From JALHST01 sp963798435 (GTDB lineage: Bacteria; Bacteroidota; Bacteroidia; Flavobacteriales; Flavobacteriaceae), in assembly GCA_963798435.1 (NCBI GenBank), contig CAWCTF010000004.1, forward strand, positions 372,001 to 436,000: a stretch of DNA of 64,000 nt. Direction: 5' to 3'. The notes under the pieces are model-generated. The model was not told the DNA's origin. It did not search any database and worked only from the letters and a program-made list of their open reading frames with translations. The stretch's first letter is position 1; every line of letters begins with the position of its first letter. Positions 9,746 through 19,385 of this stretch are shown piece by piece. The position numbers and the translations under genes are program-made.

Positions 9746-12157
9746 GTGAAACTTTCGAATCTTCTTTTCATTGTGTCGATGTGTAATGCCTTGCCATTAT
9801 TTGCTCAGAATTTTGAGGTTTCGGGCAAAGTCAGGGACGCCAACAATGAAAGCATTGCCTTTGCCACTGTTTTACTTCTTCAAATAGCGGATACTACCAT
9901 GGTCAAGGGTACTTCGGCCGATGAAAATGGGAATTTCACCCTATTGGATGTACCACCCGCAACCTATCTTATTCAGGCCAGTTATATCGGAAACACCTCA
10001 CCACTGATCGGCCTTGATGTTTTTAGGGATACCGGAATAGGTTCCTTGATAATTTCTGAAAATACAGAAAATTTAAACGAGGTGGTGGTTACTTCAAAAT
10101 TGCCCTTGGTCGAAAGAAAGGCCGACCGCTTAATTTTTAACGTCGAAAACAATGTGGTCTCACAAGGCACCTCATGGGACGTGTTGAAAAGAACACCTGG
10201 CGTTATTGTGTCGCAAGATGAATTGCAGGTGCGCAACCAATCTGTGATGGTCTTTATCAACGATCGTAAAGTGCAACTTTCATCACAGGAAGTACGTGAT
10301 TTACTGGAAAATTATTCTGGGGATAATATAAAATCGATCGAAGTCATAAATAACCCTCCGGCAAAGTATGATGCCGAGGGAGGCCCCATTTTAAATATAA
10401 TTACCAAAAGGAACGTTTCTTTGGGCTATAAAGGCACTATAAACGGCACCTATTCTCAAGCTGTTTTTCCGAAATATACGGTAGGCACTTCCCAATTTTA
10501 TAAGACAAAGAAATTAAATGTCTTTGCTGCTTATTCTTTTGGCCCTAGAAAAGATTTGAACAACGTTGAGAGTACCACGAACTTTATTGATGACACGGGG
10601 ATTTTTTCTAGATGGGCAACCAATTTTAGTAGAATTACAAAGTCAAAGACCCATACTACGCAGCTAAATATTGATTATATATTCGATGAACAGAACGAAC
10701 TCAACTTTGCTTCCAACCTGCTATTATCGCCGAATAAAACACATAAATATCGGCAAAATACCGACATTAGAAATGCACAATTTGCGCTCGATTCAGTTTT
10801 CACGACGCAAAGCGACCTATTCGAGGACAAGAACAATCTGTCAGCCGACCTTACCTACAAACATAGTTTTAAGAAAGATGGAAACCTGCAAATAAACGGT
10901 CATTACACGACGTACGATTTAAATAAGACGCAAGAAGCCCAATCAGATTACTACGCTCCAGACGGACAATTCATAAGAGACTTTGCGTTTTTTACCGATG
11001 CCGATCAAGTGGTTGAAATTTATACGGCACAAATGGATGTATCCTCTACCATCGGAAGTGTGCGGTATGAAACAGGCCTCAAGGGGTCATTTATTAATTC
11101 AAAAAGCGGATTGGGTTTCTATACCATAAACAATGACATTCGTACGCTCGCTCCCGCCTTATCAGATGACTATCGCTATAGTGAGAAGGTGTATGCCGGG
11201 TACTTGAGTATGTCGAAAGATTGGGAAAAACTCAACTTAAAGGCCGGGCTACGGGGCGAATACACGAATAGCTCTGGCAATTCGGTCTCACTTGCCCAAA
11301 TAAATGATCTAGGCTATTTTGAATTGTTCCCGACCTTCTACCTTTTGTATACCATAAATGACAGCCATAGTTTGGCGTTTAACTATTCAAGGAAACTAGA
11401 TAGACCCCGCTATGAGGACTTGAACCCTTTTAGAAACTATGTAAATGAAAATAATTTTATAGAAGGAAACCCCAATTTAGTGCCAAGTTTCAGCAACAAT
11501 TTTAATTTAAATTACACCTTGAATGGGGAGTATATCTTTGATTTTTATTACAGGGATAACGGAAAGTATATTTCAACATTGGCATTTCAGGACAATCAAA
11601 ATTTTATTTTGAAGGATATTTCCCAAAATGTGCTGGGAAGTGCTTCGTATGGTTTCGATTTCAATTATGGAGCAGCGATAACGGATCAGTGGTATCTCTA
11701 TACCTATCTATCGCTTTTTCATGAGGAGGAACGCTTTATAGCGATTGAAAGTAACAATCTGACCATTAAGAACAGCGTAAATGGGGCCTATATCGACCTC
11801 ACGAACTACATCACCCTTTCTAAGGATGGTACCTTTAAAGGCGAATTGGGAATAGCCTATCTTTCAGGCTTTATGGAGGGCTCCTATAAGCAGAAAGAAA
11901 CAACCAATCTGACCCTGGGCCTAAGAAAATCGTTTTGGAACAAGCGGGCCTTATTAAGTCTTCAGGCCAACGACTTGTTGAATAAAGCCAATAGCCTTGT
12001 ATATTCCCAATATTTGAATCAGGACAATGGCTATCTGTCGCGACCGGAGACCCAATATGTACGTTTAGGGTTTACGCTTAATTTTGGGAATTTCAGACTC
12101 GAGGATAACGCACGTGAAATCGAAAAGAACGAACGGGAGCGCTTAAATAAAGAGTAA
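9746..12157 (+). CDS. Outer-membrane beta-barrel protein with carboxypeptidase-regulatory-like N-domain (copy 2)
   Basis: A tandem paralog of the preceding gene with the same architecture: signal peptide (MKLSNLLFIVSMCNALPLFA, cut before QNF), regulatory-like beta-sandwich, plug-like region (LNEVVVTSKLPLVERKADR, IKSIEVINNPPAKYDAEGG) and a C-terminal beta-barrel. The two share blocks such as AFATVLLLQ/PFANVLLLQ, PPAKY and the RPRYE/NRPRYN barrel motif, so they arose by duplication, but they have diverged strongly. The 205-bp gap and separate promoter octamer suggest separate transcription. Ligand unknown; peptide, siderophore or metal uptake, or a non-transport role, are all possible. Confidence 0.85.
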   Translation: MKLSNLLFIVSMCNALPLFAQNFEVSGKVRDANNESIAFATVLLLQIADTTMVKGTSADENGNFTLLDVPPATYLIQASYIGNTSPLIGLDVFRDTGIGSLIISENTENLNEVVVTSKLPLVERKADRLIFNVENNVVSQGTSWDVLKRTPGVIVSQDELQVRNQSVMVFINDRKVQLSSQEVRDLLENYSGDNIKSIEVINNPPAKYDAEGGPILNIITKRNVSLGYKGTINGTYSQAVFPKYTVGTSQFYKTKKLNVFAAYSFGPRKDLNNVESTTNFIDDTGIFSRWATNFSRITKSKTHTTQLNIDYIFDEQNELNFASNLLLSPNKTHKYRQNTDIRNAQFALDSVFTTQSDLFEDKNNLSADLTYKHSFKKDGNLQINGHYTTYDLNKTQEAQSDYYAPDGQFIRDFAFFTDADQVVEIYTAQMDVSSTIGSVRYETGLKGSFINSKSGLGFYTINNDIRTLAPALSDDYRYSEKVYAGYLSMSKDWEKLNLKAGLRGEYTNSSGNSVSLAQINDLGYFELFPTFYLLYTINDSHSLAFNYSRKLDRPRYEDLNPFRNYVNENNFIEGNPNLVPSFSNNFNLNYTLNGEYIFDFYYRDNGKYISTLAFQDNQNFILKDISQNVLGSASYGFDFNYGAAITDQWYLYTYLSLFHEEERFIAIESNNLTIKNSVNGAYIDLTNYITLSKDGTFKGELGIAYLSGFMEGSYKQKETTNLTLGLRKSFWNKRALLSLQANDLLNKANSLVYSQYLNQDNGYLSRPETQYVRLGFTLNFGNFRLEDNAREIEKNERERLNKE

Positions 12158-12201
12158 CGTTTCCACAGAGCTGGCAGGCCCCATTTCCCGATTTAAGACA
12201 C

Positions 12202-13308
12202 TTAATCCTGCCATTCGGCAATAAATAGATTCGTATCCCTGCCTCCACCATTATTTCGGTTGCTTGAGAAGGCCAACTTTGTACCATCGTTTGAAAATAC
12301 AGGGAAGGCGTCGAAGGTCTGTCCGTGGGTAACCCTTTCCAAATTTTTTCCATCAAGATCAATTAGATATAGGTTAAATGGAAATCCCTTTTCAGCTTCA
12401 AAATTGCTCGCAAAAAGCACTTTATTTCCTGAGGGTGTAAAAAACGGACACCAATTGGCATTTCCTAAGAAAGTCAACTGTTTAAGACCGCTACCATCGG
12501 CATTGCATAGAAAGAGTTCCATTTCGGTCGGCTGCACCAAGCCTTGGGCAAGTAATTCCTTATACTCTTTGATGGCAGCTTCGGACTTGGGACGTGAGGC
12601 CCTAAAAATAATCTTGCTGCCGTCCGGGGAGAAAAAGGCCCCGCCATCGTACCCCAGTTCATTCGTTATCTGTTTTACGTTGTTCCCATCAAGATCCATG
12701 GTATACAATTCCAAGTCGCCACTGCGCATTGAAGTAAATACGATTTTGTCACCCTTTGGTGATACCGTCGCCTCTGCATCATATCCGGGCGTGCTGGTCA
12801 ACCGGCCAACGATATTTCCTTTTAGATCTGCCTTAAAAATATCGAATGAATCATATACGGGCCATACGTATTTTCCGTTCTTTCTCAAAGGCACTTCAGG
12901 ACATTCCTTATCGACTAGATGCGTTGAGCCATAGATAATATGTTCATTGTCCGGAAGGAAATAAGAACAAGTAGTCCGGCCCATTCCCGTACTAAGCATT
13001 GGTGGCCGTTGGTTTTGAAACGAATCGGCGACGTTCATTAAAAATAGTTGATCACATTGCAACCCCCATCCTGTATTATTCGATTGAAAAACCAGTTTCT
13101 TGTCGTCAAAGCTCCAATATGCCTCTGCATTATCCCCCCCGAAGGTGATTTGGCGAATTGACTTAAAATGTTTTTCACCTGCGTAGATCAAGGTATCAGA
13201 ACCCGCCATCAAAGAAGGGGTTTCTTTCTTGGGCGGCTCCGGTTTCTTGGGCTCTGGCTTACAGGCCACAAAAGGGATAATCAAAAAAAAGAGCGCTAAA
13301 GTTCTCAT
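12202..13308 (-). CDS. WD40-like beta-propeller (PD40/TolB-type) lipoprotein
   Basis: The ATG at 13308 gives a lipoprotein signal peptide, MRTLALFFLIIPFVAC, with the lipobox Cys at residue 16, followed by a Pro/Glu/Lys-rich linker (KPEPKKPEPPKKE). The rest is a run of PD40 repeats such as GDKIVFTSMRSGDLELYTMD, FSPDGSKIIFRASRP and FSNDGTKLAFSSNRN, as in TolB propellers. The longer frame to 13431 adds 41 residues with no signal sequence and overlaps the divergent gene's start, so it is rejected. It is probably an outer-membrane-anchored periplasmic propeller. The promoter region is shared with a secreted M28 peptidase, and similar propellers often accompany peptidases; the exact role is unknown. 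Confidence 0.8.
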   Translation of the reverse strand: MRTLALFFLIIPFVACKPEPKKPEPPKKETPSLMAGSDTLIYAGEKHFKSIRQITFGGDNAEAYWSFDDKKLVFQSNNTGWGLQCDQLFLMNVADSFQNQRPPMLSTGMGRTTCSYFLPDNEHIIYGSTHLVDKECPEVPLRKNGKYVWPVYDSFDIFKADLKGNIVGRLTSTPGYDAEATVSPKGDKIVFTSMRSGDLELYTMDLDGNNVKQITNELGYDGGAFFSPDGSKIIFRASRPKSEAAIKEYKELLAQGLVQPTEMELFLCNADGSGLKQLTFLGNANWCPFFTPSGNKVLFASNFEAEKGFPFNLYLIDLDGKNLERVTHGQTFDAFPVFSNDGTKLAFSSNRNNGGGRDTNLFIAEWQD

Positions 13309-13436
13309 AGGATGTTTAATTTCGTGAAACTTTGCGTTGAAATCGTGAAAGATCATTTTAAGGCGGTAAGTTATTAAGCTCTGAAAGAGTTCGAAGGCTT
13401 GTTTTAGAACTGTAGTTAAATATTTTGACAAATATC

Positions 13437-14660
13437 ATGAATAGAATACTCTTATTCCTAGTCCTAGTAAATTTTTTTTCCTGTAAGCCGAAAGTGTCAG
13501 AAACAGTTAGTCTTAAGGATGATGCGACATTTTTGGCCAGTGATAGCCTAGGCGGGCGCGAAACAGGAACCCCTTACGAACTAAAGGCTGCAAAATATTT
13601 ATCGAAACGAATGAAGACCATCGGCCTGTCGCCCAAAGGAAATGCCGACACCTATTATCAGACCTTCACGTTTACCCGAAAAAAGGATCCTCATCAAGAA
13701 GTGCAATTTACCTCGGGCGACAGCGCCATTACAGGTACTAATGTCATCGGTTTTTTGGATAATAAGGCAGCGAACACAGTCATTATCGGGGCACATTATG
13801 ACCATTTGGGAATGGGGGGTGAAGGATCTTTATATCGTGAAGGGAAAGCCATACATAATGGTGCCGATGACAATGCCAGTGGGGTATCGGTACTTTTGCA
13901 TTTGGCAGATAGTTTAATATCGCGTGGGCCGAAAGGCAATAATTATCTTTTTATAGCTTTTTCAGGGGAGGAAATGGGGCTACTTGGAAGCAATTTTTTC
14001 GTGAAAAACCCAACGGTTGATCTCTCCAAAGTCGATTATATGTTGAATATGGATATGGTTGGAAGACTTCGGGAAGACAAGTCGCTTTCAGTGAGCGGCA
14101 CTGGTACTTCCCCGCGATGGACCCAAGTGCTGAAGGCGACCGATCCAGGCTTTAAATTGATCTTAAAAGAGTCTGGAGTAGGCCCTTCGGACCATACCTC
14201 GTTTTATTTACAGGATATTCCTGTTTTGCATTTTTTTACGGGACAGCATGAAGATTATCATAAACCATCGGATGATTCCGATAAATTGAATTATGAGGGG
14301 ATGCAGCAGATTACGGATTATATTTTCGCGATTATTACCGAATTGAACGACGCCCCGAAATTGGTATTTAAGAAAACAAAGAACGAAAGCGAAGAAGTAC
14401 CCCGATTTAAGGTGGCCTTGGGGGTCGTCCCCGACTATCTTTTTGATGGGAAGGGGATGCGTATCGATGGGATAAGCGAAGATAAACCGGCCCAAAAGGC
14501 CGGGCTCCAAAAAGGGGATATCGTAGTGCAATTGGGAGATAGTGCGGTAGTCGATATGATGAGCTATATGCGAGCGCTTTCAAGTTTTGAGGAAGGTAAT
14601 TCGACCAAGGTCGTCGTGGATCGTAATGGGAAGCAGGTTGAAGTGGAAATTACTTTTTAA
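13437..14660 (+). CDS. M28-family zinc aminopeptidase lipoprotein with C-terminal PDZ domain
   Basis: Secreted di-zinc exopeptidase. The lipoprotein signal is MNRILLFLVLVNFFSC (Cys at residue 16). The M28 metal and catalytic residues are visible: GAHYDHLG (His, Asp), HNGADDNASG (Asp), FSGEEMGLLG (Glu-Glu), MLNMDMVGR (Asp) and the distal His in GQHEDYHKPSD. The last ~95 residues are a PDZ domain (MRIDGISEDKPAQKAGLQKGD). A TTG 12 bp upstream (13425) is in frame, but ATG 13437 starts the signal peptide. It is divergent from the PD40 lipoprotein. The likely job is degradation of peptides in the periplasm or at the surface. Confidence 0.9.
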   Translation: MNRILLFLVLVNFFSCKPKVSETVSLKDDATFLASDSLGGRETGTPYELKAAKYLSKRMKTIGLSPKGNADTYYQTFTFTRKKDPHQEVQFTSGDSAITGTNVIGFLDNKAANTVIIGAHYDHLGMGGEGSLYREGKAIHNGADDNASGVSVLLHLADSLISRGPKGNNYLFIAFSGEEMGLLGSNFFVKNPTVDLSKVDYMLNMDMVGRLREDKSLSVSGTGTSPRWTQVLKATDPGFKLILKESGVGPSDHTSFYLQDIPVLHFFTGQHEDYHKPSDDSDKLNYEGMQQITDYIFAIITELNDAPKLVFKKTKNESEEVPRFKVALGVVPDYLFDGKGMRIDGISEDKPAQKAGLQKGDIVVQLGDSAVVDMMSYMRALSSFEEGNSTKVVVDRNGKQVEVEITF

Positions 14661-14668
14661 TCAAATCA

Positions 14669-15894
14669 TCATTGTGAGCAGTTTCCGTTAATTATTTCTT
14701 CCATTGTTGGGTTAAATAAATTATAATCAACGGAAAAATAAAAGTCAGGATTTGTAAGGGAATCTCCTGATAAAGCAGCAGAAATATCACAAAAATCAGT
14801 AAGTGCTTCATTGGTTCTAATTACAAGGTTCTCTCCTATTTTCTCCAAATGTGTCAATCCAGACAGACTATTTAAAACCTTGTTATGCTCAATTTTTAAT
14901 CCGACTTGAACATTAGTTAATTGATTTAAACCGGCCAATGACTCTAATTTTGGATTTGAGTTTATCGCAATTGAGCCATTTATATCTTTTAGATTTTCTA
15001 ATCCTGCTAAAGATGATAGTGATAAATTATTGTAAATGGCCAAATTTTCTCCAAGTTCAATTAGCGACGAAAGTTCATTTATTGAGTTCAGTAATGAATT
15101 TGCCCCTATTGTTAGAGTTCCTCCTATATAAGAGATGTTTTCCAGGCCTATTAAATTGACGAGATTAGGATTCATTTCTATTTCTAAATCACCTCCAATC
15201 CGATTAATATTTTCAAGTCCTTCTAAATTTTCTATAGCACTATGTAGTATTTTCAGATTTCCACCAATATGGGAAAGCGTTTTAAATTTATTTAAAGATG
15301 TGAGCGCGCTATTGCCTAAAATGGCAATATTGCCATTGACAGAATTTAAGTTATCTAAACCAGACAGGGAAGTAATTTCTGAGTCCGAAATGGTTAAATC
15401 GCCATTTATCTGAGTGATTTTTTCAAGTCCGTTGAGTGTGTCTACTAAATAACAATTTTCTAGTCTAAAATCACCACCTAAAAAGCTTAGGCCGTTTAAA
15501 TCGGCAATTGACTTTAACAAAATATTTAATGATATGTAGAAATTTCCTCCGACATACAATAAATTCGTGGCCCTCAAGGGAAACGATATCGGTATAGATA
15601 CTTAAATCGGAAGTTACTTTTTTATAGAAATAAACCTGAAAGGTCTTTGGCGTCACTAATATGAACAGATAACCATATTTCGGAATACTTATGTTTGCTA
15701 AACCCATCCACTTGTGATTGACCTATCAAGGTAAGGTTTCCCTCATAAATTTTCTCTTGTATTTCATCATCTTTTGTATCCAGCATAGCCTCTTGAGGAT
15801 TGTTCTGATCCATAGTAGCTTCAGGGGTATCAGAATTTTTTGAACACCCAAGTACGAGCAATAAAATAGTAGGGAAACAATAAATTTTGTTCAT
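14669..15894 (-). pseudogene. Leucine-rich/receptor-L-domain-like lipoprotein gene with two frameshifts
   Basis: Three minus-strand frames join into one protein. First comes a lipoprotein start MNKIYCFPTILLLVLGC (15894), then DLSGLFL; after a shift near 15632, KKVTSDLSIYTDIVSLEG; after a second shift near 15570, ATNLLYVGGNFYISLN and an unbroken run of repeats (GLENLKDINGSIAINSNPKL type) to 14669. The first shift is explained by an extra T that turns CTA AAA into CTA TAA; the second by +1 or -2 near GAGGGCCACG. The repeats resemble receptor-L/BspA-type cell-surface LRRs of flavobacteria, ending in the common IINGNCSQ. Either a recent pseudogene or assembly indels. Confidence 0.75.
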
Positions 15895-16022
15895 AAGAAT
15901 TGAATTCAGAGGCTATATGGAGCTAAATTTACTTTGTTTTTCAAATAAGAAACTATTAAATGGTTGAAGCATTTGTTAAATCGGCTTAAATGCCCTAACG
16001 CCTTAAACCTATCAATTTTTTG

Positions 16023-16030
16023 TAATTTTG
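16023..16030 (+). promoter_or_regulatory. Candidate -7 element of the dusB promoter
   Basis: TAATTTTG matches TAnnTTTG and ends 25 bp before the dusB ATG. No convincing -33 element. Confidence 0.35.
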
Positions 16031-16054
16031 CAACCCATAAAAAATTAATGTAAT

Positions 16055-17050
16055 ATGGCAAAGATAGGGACCATAGAATTACCCAGATTTCCTTTACTCC
16101 TCGCTCCCATGGAGGATGTAAGTGATCCGCCCTTTCGCGCCTTGTGCAAGGAACAAGGGGCCGACGTTGTCTATACCGAGTTTATTTCGTCGGAAGGATT
16201 GATACGCGATGCCGCTAAAAGTGTGATGAAATTAGACATCTATGAAAAGGAACGCCCCGTAGGGATACAGATTTTTGGGGCGAATCTTGATTCAATGCTA
16301 CAGACGGTCGATATTGTCGAGCGAAGCAATCCTGATATTATCGATATCAATTTTGGCTGCCCCGTGAAAAAGGTCGTGTGCAAAGGTGCTGGAGCCGGCA
16401 TTTTAAAGGATATTCCGCTCATGGTAAAATTGACCGCGGAAATGGTAAAGCGAACGAATTTGCCAATTACCGTCAAGACCCGTTTGGGATGGGACCACGA
16501 GTCGATTAAAATCGTCGAAGTTGCAGAACGATTGCAAGACGTGGGCTGTAAGGCCATTGCCATTCATGGGCGCACCAGGGTGCAGATGTATAAGGGGGAA
16601 GCCGACTGGCGGCCCATTGCCGAGGTAAAGAACAATCAGCGGATGCATATCCCTATTTTTGGCAACGGGGATATCGATACCCCGGAAGCCGCCTTAAAAA
16701 TGAGGGATGTCTATGGGTTGGATGGTGCTATGATCGGACGTGCAAGCATTGGCTATCCTTGGTTTTTTAAGGAAGTAAAGCATTATTTTAATACAGGGAA
16801 CCATTTGGCGCCACCTACTATGGAAGAACGCGTGGATGCCGCAAGACGCCATCTACAAATGGCCATTGCCTGGAAAGGTGAAAATTTAGGTGTTTTTGAG
16901 ACGCGACGACATTATACCAATTACTTTAAGGGGATACCCAATTTTAAGGAATATCGTATGAAAATGGTGACGAGTGACGATTCTGCGGACGTCTTTGCCA
17001 CATTTGACGAAGTCTTGGAGAAATTTGGGGACTACCAATTCGCCACCTGA
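16055..17050 (+). CDS. dusB: tRNA-dihydrouridine synthase (DusB family)
   Basis: FMN- and NADPH-dependent reduction of uridines in the tRNA D-loop. A TIM-barrel with LLAPMEDVSDPPFR at the N-terminus, INFGCPVKKVVCKGAGAG containing the catalytic Cys, VKTRLGWD, IHGRTRVQMYKG and a phosphate-binding NGDIDTPE...GAMIGRASIG. At 331 aa it is standard length. The ATG at 16055 directly precedes MAKIGTIELPRFPLLLAPM. It is convergent with the permease gene (1 bp apart). Confidence 0.95.
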   Translation: MAKIGTIELPRFPLLLAPMEDVSDPPFRALCKEQGADVVYTEFISSEGLIRDAAKSVMKLDIYEKERPVGIQIFGANLDSMLQTVDIVERSNPDIIDINFGCPVKKVVCKGAGAGILKDIPLMVKLTAEMVKRTNLPITVKTRLGWDHESIKIVEVAERLQDVGCKAIAIHGRTRVQMYKGEADWRPIAEVKNNQRMHIPIFGNGDIDTPEAALKMRDVYGLDGAMIGRASIGYPWFFKEVKHYFNTGNHLAPPTMEERVDAARRHLQMAIAWKGENLGVFETRRHYTNYFKGIPNFKEYRMKMVTSDDSADVFATFDEVLEKFGDYQFAT

Positions 17051-17051
17051 C

Positions 17052-18248
17052 CTAGGTTAACAATTTCTTCGTAACCCGACTGCTTGCGATTTTTGAGGCG
17101 ATCAACCCTAAAACACTGATGGTTGCCAGCACAATAAATACATTGATGAATTGGTAGGTTACAGGGTATGCCAATGATGGGGTGATTTTAAGCCAGCCGA
17201 ACATGATTTGGGAGACGATCAAAAGGGAGGCCAATAACACCCCGATCAGCCCGCCGATGCTTGTGACCAGTATGCCTTGTATAAAATAGATACGGCGCAG
17301 TTCTTTTAAGGTAGTGCCAAGGCTATACAAGGTTTTTGAATTCTGTTGCTTGTCTAATATCATCATAATGATGGCGCCAACAACGTTAAATAGGGCAATG
17401 ATCAAGACAAGCGTAAAGATGAGATAAGTGGCCAGGTTTTCGGTGTTCAGCATGCGATACAGTGAACTATTCTGTTCTTCACGATCTTTTAAGACGATCT
17501 TGTCGGCGAAAATTTGTGCAACTTCTTTTTTGATGGTGGCCATATCGGCATCTTTGGTCAATTTAAGATTGATGCCTGAGATTTGTGTACTATCCTTTTC
17601 CAACAACGCTTGTACCAAGAAAAGATCCGTAAAAACATATTTCCTATCGAGGTTTTCCTCGATCTGATAGACCCCGCTGATTACCAAAGGGAGTTCATTA
17701 TAAGGTTTTGTTTGTTGTGATAGAAATCCCTTTCCAGGTTTTGCTGCCAAAACCACCAGGGGATGCTGGAATTGGTTGAGTCCCAACCCAAGGATATTCG
17801 CGATTTCATAGCCCACCACTCCCTGCTGATCAGTTATCTGCCAATCCCCGAAATAAAGGGTGCTATCGATTCTGGTGGCCGACGTATACTTGGTATCGAC
17901 TCCTTTAATATAGGCGTTATGATTTTTCTTTTCATAAGATAGTAATACCTTTTCCTCGATTTCCTTTGAATAGGAGGTGATATCCTTGATTGCACTTAAT
18001 TTGTTTTCTTGTTCGCGTGAGATCGAGAAGAATTTTCCCGTGGTTGGAGTGGCTTTTAGGTCCGGGTCGAATGAATTACTAAAGGATAAACTAAAAGTCT
18101 TAAGACCGGCAAATCCGGAAAGGACGATAAAGAGGGAAGCAGATCCGATTACAATGACCAAAAAGGTAATAAAATTGATAATATTAACCGCATTTTGGCT
18201 GCTTTTTGAACGAACATAGCGTTTTGCAATGTAAAAGGGAAAATTCAA
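17052..18248 (-). CDS. LolC/E-type ABC transporter permease (FtsX family)
   Basis: A ~398-residue inner-membrane permease. It has one N-terminal TM (ITFLVIVIGSASLFIVLSGF), a large periplasmic MacB-like domain (residues ~50-265) and three C-terminal TMs forming the FtsX core (LIFTLVLIIALFNVVGAIIMM). In topology it matches LolC/LolE, which extract lipoproteins from the inner membrane for sorting to the outer membrane. It sits 3 bp downstream of rbfA and is probably co-transcribed. No ATPase gene is adjacent, so a LolD-like partner would be encoded elsewhere. Confidence 0.85.
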   Translation of the reverse strand: MNFPFYIAKRYVRSKSSQNAVNIINFITFLVIVIGSASLFIVLSGFAGLKTFSLSFSNSFDPDLKATPTTGKFFSISREQENKLSAIKDITSYSKEIEEKVLLSYEKKNHNAYIKGVDTKYTSATRIDSTLYFGDWQITDQQGVVGYEIANILGLGLNQFQHPLVVLAAKPGKGFLSQQTKPYNELPLVISGVYQIEENLDRKYVFTDLFLVQALLEKDSTQISGINLKLTKDADMATIKKEVAQIFADKIVLKDREEQNSSLYRMLNTENLATYLIFTLVLIIALFNVVGAIIMMILDKQQNSKTLYSLGTTLKELRRIYFIQGILVTSIGGLIGVLLASLLIVSQIMFGWLKITPSLAYPVTYQFINVFIVLATISVLGLIASKIASSRVTKKLLT

Positions 18249-18251
18249 GTG

Positions 18252-18644
18252 CTAGGATTTTTTTCGTTTTGGCAGCAAGTTGGGATCTGTAATGGGGTTT
18301 TCCCCACCTTTCAATGAATGCTCGATAGTATCAATATAGTCGAGAGAATCGTCTAAATAGAAAAGCAGTTCGGGTACGCGGCGCATCTGGTGACGTGTAC
18401 GTTGCGAAAGTTCATGTTTTATCAAGGGCTGGTTTGATTTGATGCCCTCCATCAGTTCCTTGGCCGTTGTGGTGGGAAAAATACTCAAATATACTTTGGC
18501 AATAGAGAGGTCTGAAGTCACTGAAACTTTGGTCACTGAAATCAGGATATTGCGCAAACCTCCTTCGATGGCCGCTCGTTGCAAAATATCTACGATATCT
18601 TTTTGAATGACCCCGGCTATCTTTTTTTGACGCTGTGTTTCCAT
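18252..18644 (-). CDS. rbfA: 30S ribosome-binding factor A
   Basis: Small KH-like factor for late 30S maturation and cold adaptation. Family features: RQKKIAGVIQKDIVDILQR at the start, ISVTKVSVTSDLSIAKVYLS and the conserved RVPELLFYLDDSLDY near residue 95. Its 130 aa length is typical. The ATG at 18644 is close behind a possible TATTTTTG -7 element on the minus strand (18649-18656), which would give a nearly leaderless mRNA. It is followed at once by the LolC/E-like permease. Confidence 0.95.
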   Translation of the reverse strand: METQRQKKIAGVIQKDIVDILQRAAIEGGLRNILISVTKVSVTSDLSIAKVYLSIFPTTTAKELMEGIKSNQPLIKHELSQRTRHQMRRVPELLFYLDDSLDYIDTIEHSLKGGENPITDPNLLPKRKKS

Positions 18645-18696
18645 GGGGCAAAAATACGCAGCATTATTGTGTATTTTAGTGGTTTAAACCAATATA

Positions 18697-19107
18697 GTGG
18701 ACAAAATAGAGCATATCGGTATCGCCGTCAAAGATCTTAAAACCGCGAATAGGCTGTTCGCCAAATTGCTTGGGACACCACATTATAAAACGGAAACGGT
18801 GCTCCAGGAAGGGGTCAATACCTCCTTCTTTCAGGCAGGGCCCACAAAAATAGAATTGTTGGAGGCCATGGATACAGAAAGTCCCATTGCGAAATTTCTT
18901 GCCAAAAAAGGGGAAGGTGTGCACCATATCGCCTTTGCCGTTGCCAATATTGAAGCGGAGATGGTGCGATTGCAAAAACAAGGATTTTTACTTCTGAGCG
19001 AAAAGCCAAAGCTTGGCGCCGATAATAAATTGGTGGCGTTTTTACATCCCAAGACGACCCATGGGGTGCTAATAGAACTCTGTCAGGAAATAGGGGGTAG
19101 CGAATAA
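18697..19107 (+). CDS. mce: Methylmalonyl-CoA epimerase
   Basis: Vicinal-oxygen-chelate fold enzyme that interconverts (2R)- and (2S)-methylmalonyl-CoA in propionate metabolism. Metal ligands are visible in IEHIGIAVKD (His), VHHIAFAV (His) and VLIELCQE (Glu). Its 136 aa length is standard. The start is GTG 18697 (MDKIEHIGIAV). It is divergent from rbfA. It may feed odd-chain and branched acyl-CoA products from catabolic operons such as the one at 48-60 kb. Confidence 0.93.
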   Translation: MDKIEHIGIAVKDLKTANRLFAKLLGTPHYKTETVLQEGVNTSFFQAGPTKIELLEAMDTESPIAKFLAKKGEGVHHIAFAVANIEAEMVRLQKQGFLLLSEKPKLGADNKLVAFLHPKTTHGVLIELCQEIGGSE

Positions 19108-19238
19108 TTTTGCTTGTGACCTTTAAAAATAAACTGTAATATTGCACGCTCTAAGTTCTATTTTTGAATTGGTCCCTCCCGATAGCTATTGGAGTAATTT
19201 GGAATCTGCAGCTTGGAATTTGGAATTTTTTAAATATT

Positions 19239-19312
19239 GGTCCTATAGCTCAGTTGGTTAGAGCACCTGACTCATAATCAGGTGGTCCCTGGTTCGAGCC
19301 CAGGTGGGACCA
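19239..19312 (+). tRNA. tRNA with CAT anticodon (tRNA-Met, or tRNA-Ile2)
   Basis: A complete cloverleaf. The acceptor arms GGTCCTA/TGGGACC pair, with TAGCTCAGTTGGTTAGAGC as D-arm, anticodon loop CTCATAA (anticodon CAT), and T-arm CCTGGTTCGAGCCCAGG. The discriminator base is A and CCA is not encoded. Elongator Met and lysidine-modified Ile2 tRNAs share this anticodon loop and cannot be separated here with certainty. From 19267 on, its 3' part is duplicated at 32318-32364, so it is the integration site of the island. Confidence 0.95.
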
Positions 19313-19313
19313 C
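19267..19313 (+). repeat. attL: 47-bp repeat within the tRNA 3' half
   Basis: Runs from CTGACTCATAATC in the anticodon arm to the final CCAC. It is identical to 32318-32364, and the flanks diverge immediately on both sides (CAC before here and AAT before the other copy; GGCAAC after here and AAGAAA after the other). Confidence 0.92.
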
Positions 19314-19326
19314 GGCAACAAAGATG

Positions 19327-19359
19327 GGGCTTCCGAGAAATCGGGAGCCCTTCTTTTTT
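19327..19359 (+). terminator. Rho-independent terminator behind the tRNA, supplied by the island
   Basis: Stem GGGCTTCCGA/TCGGGAGCCC with a GAAA tetraloop (10 bp, one G-T pair), then a T-rich tail TTCTTTTTT. It stands 14 bp after the tRNA and inside the island boundary, so it replaces the original terminator now stranded beyond attR. Confidence 0.8.
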
Positions 19360-19364
19360 AGAGC

Positions 19365-19385
19365 GGGTACAACATAGGTACAACA
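19365..19385 (+). repeat. Left copy of the 21-bp terminal direct repeat (candidate integrase arm site)
   Basis: GGTACAACA-TA-GGTACAACA, preceded by one more shared G: two 9-bp units separated by TA. An identical 21-bp copy in the same orientation lies at 32184-32204, just upstream of the integrase start. The position 52 bp inside attL fits an arm-type integrase site. Function is inferred. Confidence 0.65.
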
